From: Circinella minor
Taxonomy: Eukaryota > Mucoromycota > Mucoromycetes > Mucorales > Lichtheimiaceae
Assembly (NCBI GenBank): GCA_016758965.1
Contig: JAEPRB010000092.1
Location: forward strand, 62,001-126,000
Direction of reading: 5' to 3'
DNA: 64,000 nt
The position numbers and the translations under genes are program-made. Shown piece by piece: positions 21,653 through 34,491 of this stretch (the first letter of the stretch is position 1; every line of letters starts with the position of its first letter). Under the pieces are notes generated by a model, which saw only the letters and a program-made list of their open reading frames with translations, did no database searches and had not been told where the DNA came from.

Positions 21653-22805
21653 GTCACTAAATAAAAATTGTTATTAGCGTGTCAATAAATAAGTACCTCT
21701 ATTTGCTATTCACTTATATACTTTGCATGGTACCTGATCATCCTGGCAAAATTCAACCAAGTGTTTTTAGAATATTACACGTGACTTTTATTATTACGTA
21801 CCTCGTTAATAAAAGTAAAATAAGGTCATAAAGATATACAATTAACCAATATTAATCTTTACATCTAATTTTAAAAATATAATATTCTTTGAATAGACGA
21901 CTAAACAATCGATTATGATTTAAATGTTTAATGATAATAATAAAAATAATATAGTACATCATATAATCATCCTTCTTGCAAGACTTTTGATTAAACATCT
22001 CAAAAAATATATATAATACATTATACCTATAAAAAGAAATATATATCTCTACAATCATAATACTTTGAAAAAATATATTTAAAAATTCTACTTATATTCT
22101 ATGACTTTTCCTTTTTGGAATTACTTTAGCTGAAAATAAATTTAGTGTATGCAAGAATATTGTCATCAGTAAAAAGCTTCAAGTTGTTGATATAAACTGA
22201 TTAAATACCTTAATACTAACAATTATTTAGTAAAAAAAAAATTTATAGCATAGTGATCATAAGTATGTTAACCTGGAATATATATATATATATTTAGGCT
22301 TAAAATCCAGTCAAACTAAGGTTGGAAATTCTGCATTATTTTTTTTATAAAGTTATATCCTAAAAAGGAAATTATGTGTAACTTTAATCTCGAGAAAAAA
22401 GAGGTGCCGCCGAGAGTGGCTTGAAAAAATGCAATTGACCACTTTTTTTTTTTTTTTTTTTGCTTTTTGCCTTTGATTCCTGCGATCGATTAAAAACTTA
22501 AAAGGGGGGGAAAAAAATTAATCAAAAACAAGGAATCGTTTGCCATTAAAAAAAAAAGAACAAAATAGTTTTTGAGAAAAAAAAAAGTGGTGGTCCTTTT
22601 TTTTTTTTTGCTTTTCTTTATAACCAATCCATTTCATTTTATTCATTTTTTGCATTTTTTTTATTTTTTATTTATTTCTGTCATTCTTATTATTACTGCA
22701 TCTCACCCCTTTTTTTTTTATTCTTCTCTCTCTCCTCCAAAAAAAAAAGTATTACAAACAACAACCACAGCAACGAACTCTATACATTTTATATATAATT
22801 AAACC
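21653..22805. promoter_or_regulatory. Upstream region of UTP20
   Basis: About 1.15 kb of AT-rich sequence with no supported exon. The last 350 bp are rich in T and CT tracts up to the UTP20 start, as expected of a fungal promoter and 5' UTR. No specific factor site can be named. Confidence 0.45.
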
Positions 22806-25800
22806 ATGCAAGACAAAGAACTTAATGATACACCCGAGACTTTTATGGCTGAAGGTGCTACAAAGCGCTTTAAGGTATATATTTAAAACCATTCAAAATA
22901 TATATAAATATACTATACTAATAACAAAAGAAAATTTATTACTTAATTTAGTTTCAATCATTTAATACACTTGTCGATCGTATTAAAGTAGACGTTGTAC
23001 GACGATCTAGACTTGTTGAAGAAAATCCAGATGAATTTGATTCATTTTTTTATGAAGCATTATTATCATGGAAAGACATGAACTTGACAAAACACTTTAA
23101 AGCTTTTTTACGTGAAATGACACCACTTGCCAAAACTTTACCTTCTATTATTTATCATAAAGATCAAATTGTTGATGTACTTGAAAAACATTTACAAGTT
23201 GAAAATAGCACTGCTTTGGATGCTTTATTAGAGTAAGTTTGTATTATAATTATATATTAAAAAAGATTAGATAATTTAATTATGATTCTTATATATAATA
23301 GTCTTGTCACCAAATTAGCAAAAGATCTCGAAGGTGAATTTTATCCATATTTTTCTCGATTATTTTCAGCCATGTTACCACTTGTACATCATCGAGATGT
23401 CCGATTACTTGAGGTATAATTATTATTATTATTTTTTAATGGAGAGAAAAAAAGGGTTGAATATTTAAACTAAAAATATATATATAAACTTATATAGAAT
23501 CTTTTTAATGCAATTGCATACTTGTTTAAATATCTTGCACGACAAATCTTACCCGATCTTTCTTCAACATTTACATTAATTTCAAGTTTATTGGGTGAAG
23601 ATCATAAACAAAAACCATATATTCGACATTTCACAGCTGAAGCATTTGCATTCTTATTGAGGAAAACAAGAGGAAAAGATTTCGCTAATATTACACAACA
23701 TATTTTAACATCATTACGAGAAAATCCATCCGAACAATATATTGAAGGTCTTGCAATGCTCTTTTTTGAATGCATGAAGGTAAAAAAAAAAAAAAAAATC
23801 TGGATAATAAAATACTGGGTGGGAAAAATAAGATGAATTAAATAATTTATTATAATAGCAAGTGGAAAATCAACTTCATTCAAGAGCAAGTAATATGTAT
23901 AAAGAATTGTTGACTCAAGTATTGAATGAAAAAATAAAGGTTGATGATTTAGGTATGTTGTTGAAAAAAGAAAGAAAGAAGGGATGAATATAAATATATT
24001 GTATTAGTTGAACTCATCATTTGTTATTTTATTTTATTTTTTTGGTTTATATAGAATCCAATGCATTTAATAATTTAATTTTGAAAACAACATTATTGGT
24101 ATTACATCATACCAATGCACCTTACCTTGTTGAAATTATTAATGTAATACTTAAAGAAGTTGATATTGAACTCGAACGAAAAAAATTAAATCAAGAACGA
24201 TTATGTATTCTTGTTTCATTGATCAAATTGATTGTCACAGCACAAAATGGAAAACGTGTTCAAGGTAACTTTTTTTTTTTAAAAAAAAGCGATAATTTTG
24301 GAATTATTAAAAAAAAATAGAATTGTGGTATTAATCAAATAATTCTATTGCTTTTTTTCCCTAGAATATGCACCTATTGTGCAACGTATTCAGGCTATCA
24401 CAAAGAAATTGTTTACAACAAAAACAAAATATTCTAATTATCTTTATAGTGAAGCTTTACATGCAGCTGAAGGAATTCTTGCATTGGGATCTCTTGAAAG
24501 TGTTTTGAGTGGTGGTCGACTTATTTTGGAATCTATTGTAACATTTGATAATGTCACTTTGGTGTATGGATTCTTTTTATCATTATCTAAATTGGAATGG
24601 GATGATTTTGCTCAAGTTATGTTACCTTATATCGTCAAGTATGTCTATCTCTTTTTATTATTATTATTGAGTTGTGTAACGGGATTGTTAATCTATTGTT
24701 CTCTATTATGGATATTCAATAGATATACAGCAGAAAAATTTGCCAAATATCCAGAACAAACTGTTTTGTTATTGGCAGAATTGACATCGGATGGTGCATT
24801 GGAATTACCTGAAGGCACATTATCCTCATCTTTAACAACCGAAGGACTTTTACGTTTACCAGCTGTCAAAGGAAAATCAATCGCAGATGAATTATTAGCT
24901 ATGTTACACAAATCGTATGATTGGGATAAAGAACGAGATATATTAAATGAAATTGATATAAACAATGTAAGAACTTATAATATCGATACTGTATAGTTTT
25001 GAAAGTTTTAAAAAAATTACAAAGAAACTAATCAAACCTGTATTTGTGGATGAATATATCTGTTTTTTTTTACTTTACAGAACGAATTAGAATCAACACC
25101 AACTATCAGTTTATTATCAGCAGTTGTATATGTTTTATCTCGGATTCAAATCAATCTTGATAGTGCACTTGAAGCACTCCTTGCTCTTATTGATTCAATC
25201 ACCAATCATTTAGCACTTCAATCCAAGGAAAACAATAATGTAATAAATACACCATTAGTTATTGCACACAAAAATTTTGTTTTGGAAGCACTTATGGGTC
25301 AAGCAATTGAATCCCTTGCTAAATTAGCAGCTACCAATAATGCAGCTGAAAAGACTAGTCATTTACATGATAAATTGGTGGGATATATGCTTGAACATCA
25401 TGGTCATAATGAAATGGTACTTCGAGGTGTCTTTCATTATTTAGATATGCTTCGATCAGAGTAAGTTGAATAACCCAAACTTTTTTTTTTTTGGCGCCTA
25501 ATGGTTCTCATTATTTCTTTGTCTGTGTGTATATAAAATACTAAACTTTTTCTTTTATTAAACATTAGAACACAATATGAAAAACACTTTACGTTACAAC
25601 AATTAGAACAAGTATATCCATTAATTAAGGAAAATCTCGGTTCATATCAACTCAACAGTCGTTTATACACTTGTAAAATTATTGCCTTATATGATCAACC
25701 ATTGATGGAAAAGGATAAACAACATATCGATGATGAACCATGTGAATTACCTCAAGTGGCAGTCGATCTGGAAGAAGCATCTATGTCTTTGGTTGATTTC

Positions 25801-28800
25801 CGTGATAAGGTTAGATTTACCCAAAAACTCGGCGTAATTTTGGATACGGGTCGTGTTCCAGAAATCTATTCAGATTTTGTATTGCGTTATGGATTGGGTA
25901 TCTTAACTATTCAATTACGACCCTTATGGACTGAAGTTAAGAAGATTTTGGCAGCATGTGCTGATATGGATCCAGAACAATATTGGCAATTATGTTTTGG
26001 AGAACTTTCCAAGTTTGATGATCAAAAACAATTGGTGCGTGATGGTTTTATGAGTGATGTACTTTCTGCTGCAAATGCTCTTCCTCCCACAATAGCTTCC
26101 AAACGTGCAACCAAAACTGGTAATATTTCGTTTGAATGTCATGTTCTTAACAAGTTTTCAGGTATTCAAGATTATTCAATGGCTTTGATGGGTAATGAAC
26201 AATCTATTGGATTTGTTAAATTATTTGTAAAGGTAAATTATTATTATTATTTATATAATTATAAGTGTATATTTTGATATAAAAATGATTAATATAATTG
26301 ATTGTTTTTTTTTTATTCAAATGATTGAATAGTTATCTGGTCAAGAAAATGCACGTATGGATTATTGGCATTATTATTCTTTGATTTTACAAACTCTTAA
26401 AGGTACTCCAGGTATTACTGAAAAACGTGCTCGTCATTTGATCCCTACTTTCTTTAAGTTTGTCGAAAAAGAATTCAACAGCATTCTCAAAGAAGATGAA
26501 CATCTTAACGACGAGGAACCTAAAATGAAAGAGGATGATGCAATGGATATCGATACGGATGAACAAGAAGATTTTAAACTTCTTCGACGTACACCTAATA
26601 TCACCAAAACCAGAATGATCAGTTGGCTTGACATGTTTTCTGCTTTCACTAATCCTAAAGTCATGTACAAGACGGATGATATGTACAGTATTTTGATGCG
26701 TTTACTCAGCAAAGGTGAAGTTGGTTTACAAAAGGCTGCACTCGAGGTCGTATTCACATGGAAAAACCGAAGTGTTATTCAATATACAGACAATTTACGC
26801 AACTTGTTAAACGAACAACGATTCCGTCACGAAGTATTTGCATTTTTATCAACAGATGAAGTACAAGCATCTATTGATCCTGCTCATCGTACAGAATTAA
26901 TGCCTATTATCATGCGTATTTTATACGGTCGACTTGTTCAACCTGCAGCAAGACGTGGTAAATCAGGAGCTCGAGTCAATAAGGAGTCTCGACGAAACGC
27001 TATTTTAAGTGCTGTTTCTATTTGTCAACCTACGGAAATCCAATATTTCATTGATTTGGCTTTAGCTCCATTTAAATCCATTCTTGAATTACCTGATGGT
27101 CTCCATGATAACAAGACAGGAGCTTTGACTGAATTCAAATTAAATGAACATGGTAACGAACTCTTGGAAAAAATCAATATGGGACGTCAAGCTGGTTTCT
27201 TGACTATGTTGGAAGGTTTGATGGCTGCCATGCGTACCAAAATTGAAGTTTATCTGCCCACGCTTCTTAAATTGGTACTTTATATTGGTCAATTTACTCA
27301 ACGTCGAAAGACAGGTGATGATAAAGAGGAAGATGAAGAAAAGCAACAAGATGAAGAAGCAACTCAACAATACCAAGCCACGGCAAAATCCAAGGATATT
27401 CATAGTGCTGCCGTCAAGCGTATGGTTGAAGCATTCAAACTCAATGTTGATTTCAACTTTACACCTTACCTCCCCGTTATCTTCAATGCATTCATTACAC
27501 CTCGTTTGGATGCTTTGCCAAACGAAGCACCTCAAGGCAAGTTGGCTATCATGGCCATGTTCAGAACATGGGTCGAGCGTCGTGATCGTGTTACCTATTT
27601 TGCAGACTATAACAAGCAATTGTTACCTCAACTCTATGGTATTTTGGGCGCACCTACTATCAAAGAGAGTGTTTTGAAAGATGTACTTGATATCATTGAT
27701 ACACTTCTTAATTACTGTGATGAAGAAATGGAAGCTGATGATAGCTCTGTATCACTCAAAGACAAACTCTTTGTTCCTCATGTCGATAGTTTACTTCAAC
27801 ATTTGCATTTCCGTTTGACTAAATCCAAGGATGAAACCCAGTTTGGTAATGGTCTTTACTCTGTTCGTCAAATTGCCATTGTTTCACGTATTGCACCTCT
27901 CACTACCAATGGAGAACAAGCTGGTGTGATTGTTGATTTGTTGCTTCCCAACTTGCGCAAGTCCAGTCGTATTATCCCTGAAAAGACCAAAGAACACATC
28001 TTGTCTGTATGGGCCAAGTTTATCCGTCTTATTCCAGGTTTCAAGGAAATGAAATTGGTTTATTCGCAATATTACAGTGCTGCTTCTCAATTATTTTCCA
28101 GTTTACGCTCTCGTGAATGTCGTACAGCTTTGGTCAATGTATTTCAAGCATTTGTAGATGTCAATCCTGCTCTCACCAAGGTGGGTGAGCTTTTACGTGA
28201 TATGAATACTTATTCAGCCAAGCGTTTGGATCAACCTGATTATGATGGTATTTTGGATGCATTAAACTCTGTAGCTGACGATCTTTATCCTACATTCGAT
28301 CATCAACAATGGTTACCACTCCTTCATCAATTTGTACATAATATGCATGATCAAGAAGAAATGGCACTTCGTGGTGCAGCAACTCATTGTATGACTGTCT
28401 ATTTAAAAGCAACCAAAGAACAAACAGATCCAGAAGAAAAGCGCTTATTGCTAAACTATGTTACACATATGATTTTCCCTGCCATCAAACGTGGATTAAC
28501 CAACCATATTGAATTGATTCGTCTTGAATTTGTGAATTTGCTCAATGCTGGTGTACACACATTCCCTGAACTTCCTGTATTTGAAGATATGGTTGTGTTG
28601 CTCGGTGGTGATGAAGAAGCCAATTTCTTTAACAATATCTACCATATGCAATTACATCGTCGTGTCCGTGCACTTGCAAGATTAGGTGAAACTGCTGAAA
28701 CAGGGGCTATTAAACCAACGACAATCAACAGTGTCTTTATTCCACTTGTCACTGCTTTCTTTTATGAAACTGACCGTATTAAAGATCATAACTTAATTAA

Positions 28801-31800
28801 CCAATGTTGTGCAACTATTACATCTCTTGTTGGACAATTGGGATGGACCCGTTATTATGGTATGTTCCGTACTTATATGGATTTGATTGCCAAGAAACCA
28901 GATATGGAAAAGGTTTATCTCAAAGTGATCAGTGCTATTTTGGATGCTTTCCACTTTGATTTAAAGGATGTGGAAGTAACGGATGAACAAGCTGTCAGTG
29001 TCATGGGTCGTCAAAAAGTTCGTATTCATTTTACCTCCTCTGAACAATTTGCTCGAGAAGAAAATGCCAAAGAGGCAAAAGAACAAGCTAAAGGAGAAAA
29101 TGGCGAGGAACAAGAAAAGGAAGAAGAGGATCAAAAACAAAAAGAAGAACCCAAGGATCTTGCTGTCAAGATTCATGATACTGTAATTCATCGCATGTTA
29201 CCAGCATTAAATAATTATTTGACCAAGACTGAAACCAAACAAGCTGCACTTATTCGTGTACCTATTGCATTAGGTGTTGCCAAATTATTACGTGCTCTTC
29301 CTGAACGATCCATGCGAACCAATTTACCTGGTCTGTTGGTCAGTTTGTGTCAAATGATTCGTAGTCGTGCTCTTGACGTTCGTGAAACACTTCGAGAGAC
29401 ATTGCTCAAAGTGAATGCATATCTTGGTCCTGCCTATTTATCATTCATTATTAAGGAACTTAAAACAGCACTTACCAAAGGTTATGAAGTCCATGTTCTT
29501 GGTTATACTGTTAATGTTTTACTGGCTGATACCATCCCACGTCTTGAAGTGGGTCAACTTGATTACTGCTTAGAAGACATTGTTGATATTTTAATTAATG
29601 ATATATTTGGTAAAACCGGTCAAGAAAAAGAAGCCGATGAAATGACGGGTAAAATCAAGGAAGCAAAAAGTCAAAAGAGTTTAGGTACTTTTGAAAGTCT
29701 CAGTAAAGTCATTCATTTTGCCAACTTGCCTATCATGCTTATGCCACTCAAGGATGTCATGTCTGAAACACAAAGTTTAAAGATCTTACGTAAAGTGGAT
29801 GACATTTTAAAGCGTACTGCTGCTGGTTTGGTCCGTAATCCTGAATTTGAGTCGTTGGAACTTTTGGAATTTGCCAATGGATTGATTACCGAGAATTTAG
29901 ATACATACAAAGCTAAAGCTCAAGAAAAGATTGTCAAGAGTCAAATGGAAAAAAATTATGAAGTTCAATTGAAACGTATTGATACGACTATTAAGGACCA
30001 TCTTGTAACCAATGCTTATCGTTTTGTTGACTTTGGTTTACATTTGCTACTTACTGCATTGCGTCGTAACAAATTTGATTCTAACTTGGAGGAGCATCGA
30101 GAAAAATTGAATCCATTGGTTCCTTTAGTTTCTAATACATTACATTCGAACCATACAAGTAGTATCATTTTGGGTACCAAGATCATGCGTATCTTGATCA
30201 CTTATCCATTGGATGAAGTACCTAATGCTATACCCGCAGTGATGAAACGATCTTTCCAATTGATTAAGAATGTTGGTAATTCCCGCTCACAATTGATCCA
30301 GTCTTGCTTCAAGTTAATCACCATATGTATTCGCGATAATGAAAAGGCCAAATTATCTGAAACTCAACTTGTCTATTTGCTCAACATTATTCGACCTGAT
30401 TTGGAAGAACCTGATCGACAAAGTACTGTTTTTGCATTGATTCGTGCTCTCATTGGTCGCAAATTCATGGCACCCGAAGTATACGATATTATGGATCTTG
30501 TCGGTGAAATCATGGTAACAAATCAAGCCAAGGAAATTCGTGATCAAGCACGATCCGTCTATTTTATGTTCTTGATGGATTATCCACAAGGTCGTGATCG
30601 TCTCAAGAAACAAATCAGTTTTATTGTACGCAATTTAGAATATGTACATGAAACAGGTCGTGTCTCTGTTATGGAATTACAGCATCAAATTATTGACAAG
30701 TTTGGCGATGCTATCTTGATGGAATATGCAGAATCTATGTTTTTGGGACTTGTTTTACGACTTGTCAATGATGATTCAGCTAAATGTCGTGAAATGTCTG
30801 CAGAATTGATCAAATTGTTGTTGAGCCGATGTACCGATGATAAATTAACGACTGTCTATCGTCTGTTGGATAAATGGATGAATCAATCGAACAAACCCAA
30901 TTTACAACGTGCCAGTTGTCAAGTTTATGGTTTAATTATGGATGTATTTACAAGCAAAGCTGTAGCAGCTGGTCTGGTACCACGTTTGGCCCATTTACTT
31001 GAAGAAAATAAAGCACCTGAAATTCATCCCGATGATGGTGATGAAGAAATGGAAGTGGATTTCCCTTGGGAAGTAGCTTACTATAGTCTCAGTACATTAT
31101 CCAAGATTGCCAAGAGCTTCCCGGAATTGATGTATGGTGAAGATGCTATGGCAATGTGGTATGGAGTGAAAGAAATGCTTTTACATCCACATGCATGGAT
31201 TCGTGCATCCTCCGGTCGTTTATTCGGTCACTATTTTGCCAACGTCGACGCTGAAGATCGTACTCATAAAGGGGATATCCAATGTGAATTCCTTTCCAGA
31301 GAAAACTTGAGCGATTTGGTATTGAAATTTATCGAACAACTCAAGAGTCATTATTTGACAGAAGAACAAGCCAATCAAATTGTACGCAATTTGTTCTTTA
31401 TTTCCAAATGTTTATATTATTTGCCTGCCGAAGAAGATACTCGACAAAATGATGATGAAGATGATAAGGAAGCACGAGAAGATATAGCCGTTAATGGTAA
31501 ACTGGAAGAAAAAATCAATACTGCCCAGGCCAAGTTAGATCAACGACCTACTCGAAATGCACATTATTGGATGTTCCGTCGACTTACATTTACTGCACGT
31601 GGTAGTTTGCAAAATAAGGGCAATTCCAAAAATATTTTGATGGTAAGTTCTACTACATATTTACTATTTGAAACTTGATTATGATCATCAACTATATATG
31701 ATACTAAATTTCTTGTTAAACATTCTTATTATTATTTTAGCGATCATCTATCTTTAAATGTTTTGCTGCCATTGCCAATCATATGCAAGCTGAAGAATTA

Positions 31801-32226
31801 CCACCTTATTTAGTATCTATGATTACACCTATCTATCGGGTAACAAATGATCAACAAATTAAGGATGATAAAGAATTTGGTACGTTTTTTTTTCACTATA
31901 AAATATATTGATATTTTTAAAAATTGATGCCAAGCATTAATTTATTTATTATTATAAATTAATGTATTTTTCCTTTTTTTTATGAACTAATAGAGGATTT
32001 AAAGCAATTGGGTAATGAAGTACTAAATATGGTTCAACAAAAGGCCGGATCAACAGTATACTTTGCAGCATATCAAAGAGTACGTCAACGTGCAGCCGAT
32101 GTACGTCAAGAACGAAAAACAAAACGAGCATTAGAAGCTGTTGCAGATCCACAATTAGCTGCACAACGTAAAATTGAACGACGTCAAAAGAAACGGAAAA
32201 CAATGAAATCAACACCTCAATTTTAG
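22806..32226 (+). CDS. UTP20: UTP20, U3 snoRNP/90S pre-ribosome HEAT-repeat scaffold
   Basis: UTP20 (DRIM/1A6) is a very large component of the small-subunit processome needed for 18S rRNA maturation in the nucleolus. Thirteen exons: 22806-22874, 22952-23232, 23302-23413, 23498-23779, 23859-23952, 24055-24264, 24365-24638, 24723-24966, 25081-25460, 25569-26232, 26333-31642, 31741-31879 and 31994-32226. They add up to 8292 nt (2763 residues), close to the human protein. The N-terminus (FKFQSFNTLVDRIKVDVVRR, FFYEALLSWKDMNLTKHF), the middle (DRIM-like region in the 5.3-kb exon) and the basic C-terminus (KIERRQKKRKTMKSTPQF, probable nucleolar signal) all fit. Acidic linkers occur near 26480-26570, 29040-29160 and 31430-31480. 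Stop at 32224-32226. Confidence 0.97.
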
Positions 32227-32614
32227 TTAGATTTTTTTTTTTACTTTAGAATAACTATAATAATGAATATAAATAAACTCTATAACAAAACATGTAATAT
32301 ATATATTTTGATTGTTTGGGTCTATTTTTTTCCCCCATCAAATGAACAATAAATTACAAAAAGGGAAAGAAGAAGAAAAATGAAGGGTATATAAGATAAT
32401 CATGCAAAAAAACAAACAAAAAATGGGTGGATTGGATAAATAAAAAAAAAAGAATCAGTTAGGGAGATGAATAATTGAGATATCATCGTTTATGGGTTCA
32501 AAAAAAACAGGAAAAGGAGTACTACTTTACAAGTTAGAAAAAGAAAAAGGGGCGAAGGAGGGGGGAGGAGGAGGAGGAGGAGGAGGAAAAATATTTGTCA
32601 AAAAAAAAACTCTT
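32227..32614. other. Convergent 3' region between UTP20 and the LRR gene
   Basis: About 390 bp with poly-T, A-rich and GGA-repeat sequence (32555-32590). It holds the two 3' UTRs; no gene is seen. Confidence 0.5.
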
Positions 32615-34491
32615 TTAATGTATAGTGCTTCGTTTAAAAAATCGGTGAAGACGCCAACGACTTTTAGTAATGACTTTTTCTTCTTCAACAATAGTCGTAA
32701 TACGTTGTTCTTGATGTGTTGTAGATGTCAATAATTGTTGTTGAACATTATTGATATTAATATGGCTTTTATTTTTATGACCCACAAGAGGTGGTAAAAA
32801 TTGAAGTACACCATTAAAAGTATTTTTACCATTCTCATCCAAAAATAATAATGAAGGTGGTGTATGATTAAAAACATATCGCATACGATCATCATCATCC
32901 GTCCAATGGGCTGAACATAATCTGTATTCAAATATAATTAAAACTGAATCAGGCCGTTCGATCAATCGACGACGCGATACGTATGATTCAAAGTAAGGTT
33001 CACCACATGCTGTACAAGGCTTGGGCCGTACATGAGGAAAATAAAAAGCTGCGGCTTTTAAATTTTTACGTGCACATATTTCGCGTAAACTGGGTGGATT
33101 ATGTCGAAGATCATCTGTGAGATAAAAAGGATGATCAATGTTATTGTTATTTCCATTTCGGTCGTTATTGTTGTTTCGACTATTTGCTGAAGCAATTTTA
33201 ATTCGACGTAAATTAGGCAATTGTAACATTTCAGCAGGTAACATGGTTATTTGAGGACAATGTAATACGGAAAGAGATGATAAGTTTTTCATTCCACCTA
33301 TTTCTATTGGTAATTCGGATAAATGATGATTATGATTAAGATTCAAATGGGTGAGTTTTTTCAAATGGCCGATATAAGGTGTGAGTTGAGTCAATTGATT
33401 ATGTCCAAGGTCAAATTCAATGAGATTCACAAGACCACATACAGTATCAGGTATTTCTGTAAGTCGATTATGAGCTAATTGTATTACGGTGAGATTAACG
33501 AGGGATCCAATGGACTCTGGTAAATGAGTTAGATGATTTCTTGACCTGTATAGAGTATATATATATATATCATTAGTAAGTTCTTTTTTTTTAGCGCCAA
33601 CAAATAATAGATAATAACAAGTCTTTCTGTTGTTGTTTTTTTTTCTATCCCTTCCCCCAAATTTGTCATACAAGTATAACTTTTCAGAAAAGATACTTGG
33701 TGGCAAAAAAAAAAAGGGGGGAGGAGAAGGTATTGTATGTGTGTATAAAAAAGAATGTAGAACTCATCTACTCCTTAGAGTGGCAAAAAAAAAAAAAGAC
33801 ACAGATCTTTTCTTTCTATTTTAAAAAAAAAATTCTTTGCTTTTTTTTTACGTACTCCCCTTCCTTCCACCCCCCCTCCCTTCTCCCCGGTGATAACTTA
33901 CAAGTCAAGTTTTCGAATCATGGTTAGATAATATAGATTTGTACAATTTAAACTAGTCAAGTGGCGACAGGAGAGATGTAATGCTTGTATAGATTTACTA
34001 TCATTTTTTGAAATAATATCACTCAATGTTAATTCTTGTTGTTTTTGTTGTTTATCATCTTTATTGTTATTAATTTCTGGTTCTTTTGACAGAGTCATAG
34101 TATCAAGGTAATATGTCGTGTCAATATAGGCTAATTCTTTAAGAAGACGATTATCTTCAACGTAACCAGAATCAGGTCGTTGTTTTTGTTGTTGCCATGG
34201 CAATGTTAATTCAACGTCATTATGATCGTCATTGGTGATGCTTCTGTTACTCTTGTTATTGTTATTGTTGCTACCGGAGTAACTGTTATTTTTACTAAAT
34301 ATAGTATTGCTAGCCATACTTGTTAATAAGCCATAGTCTTCGGGTCGCTCGAGTAATAAATCTGTTGTGGTAGCAATAGTGGTTGTTGTTGTTATCGATG
34401 TTGTGGTAGCTTTATTGCTATTGTTATTATCAACCTCAAGGTAGCCTAAAGTAAGCTTTCCATGCTTCTTTCTACTGACCCCTTGACCCAT
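32615..34491 (-). CDS. Leucine-rich-repeat protein with a probable N-myristoylation signal
   Basis: Two exons, 34491-33902 and 33545-32615, give 506 residues. The chosen start opens with MGQGVSRKKHGKLTLGYLEV, a classical N-myristoylation context (Gly2, Ser6, basic residues after); an in-frame ATG at 34566 would bury it. Residues about 10-160 are low-complexity, rich in Asn, Ser and Thr. About six leucine-rich repeats of 22-24 residues follow (LDLSRNHLTHLPESIGSLVN, LIEFDLGHNQLTQLTPYIGH, LNLNHNHHLSELPIEIGGMK). Next comes a Cys/His segment, CTACGEPYFESY...CSAHW, that could bind zinc. The tail is basic (SRWRLHRFFKRSTIH). LRR proteins of this kind often act as membrane-associated signalling scaffolds; partner and role are unknown. 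A poly-A/G/T-rich intron separates the exons. Confidence 0.8.

Noticed and set aside
27140..27619. 159-codon minus-strand frame inside UTP20
   Set aside because: It is antisense to the conserved UTP20 exon and has no independent features.
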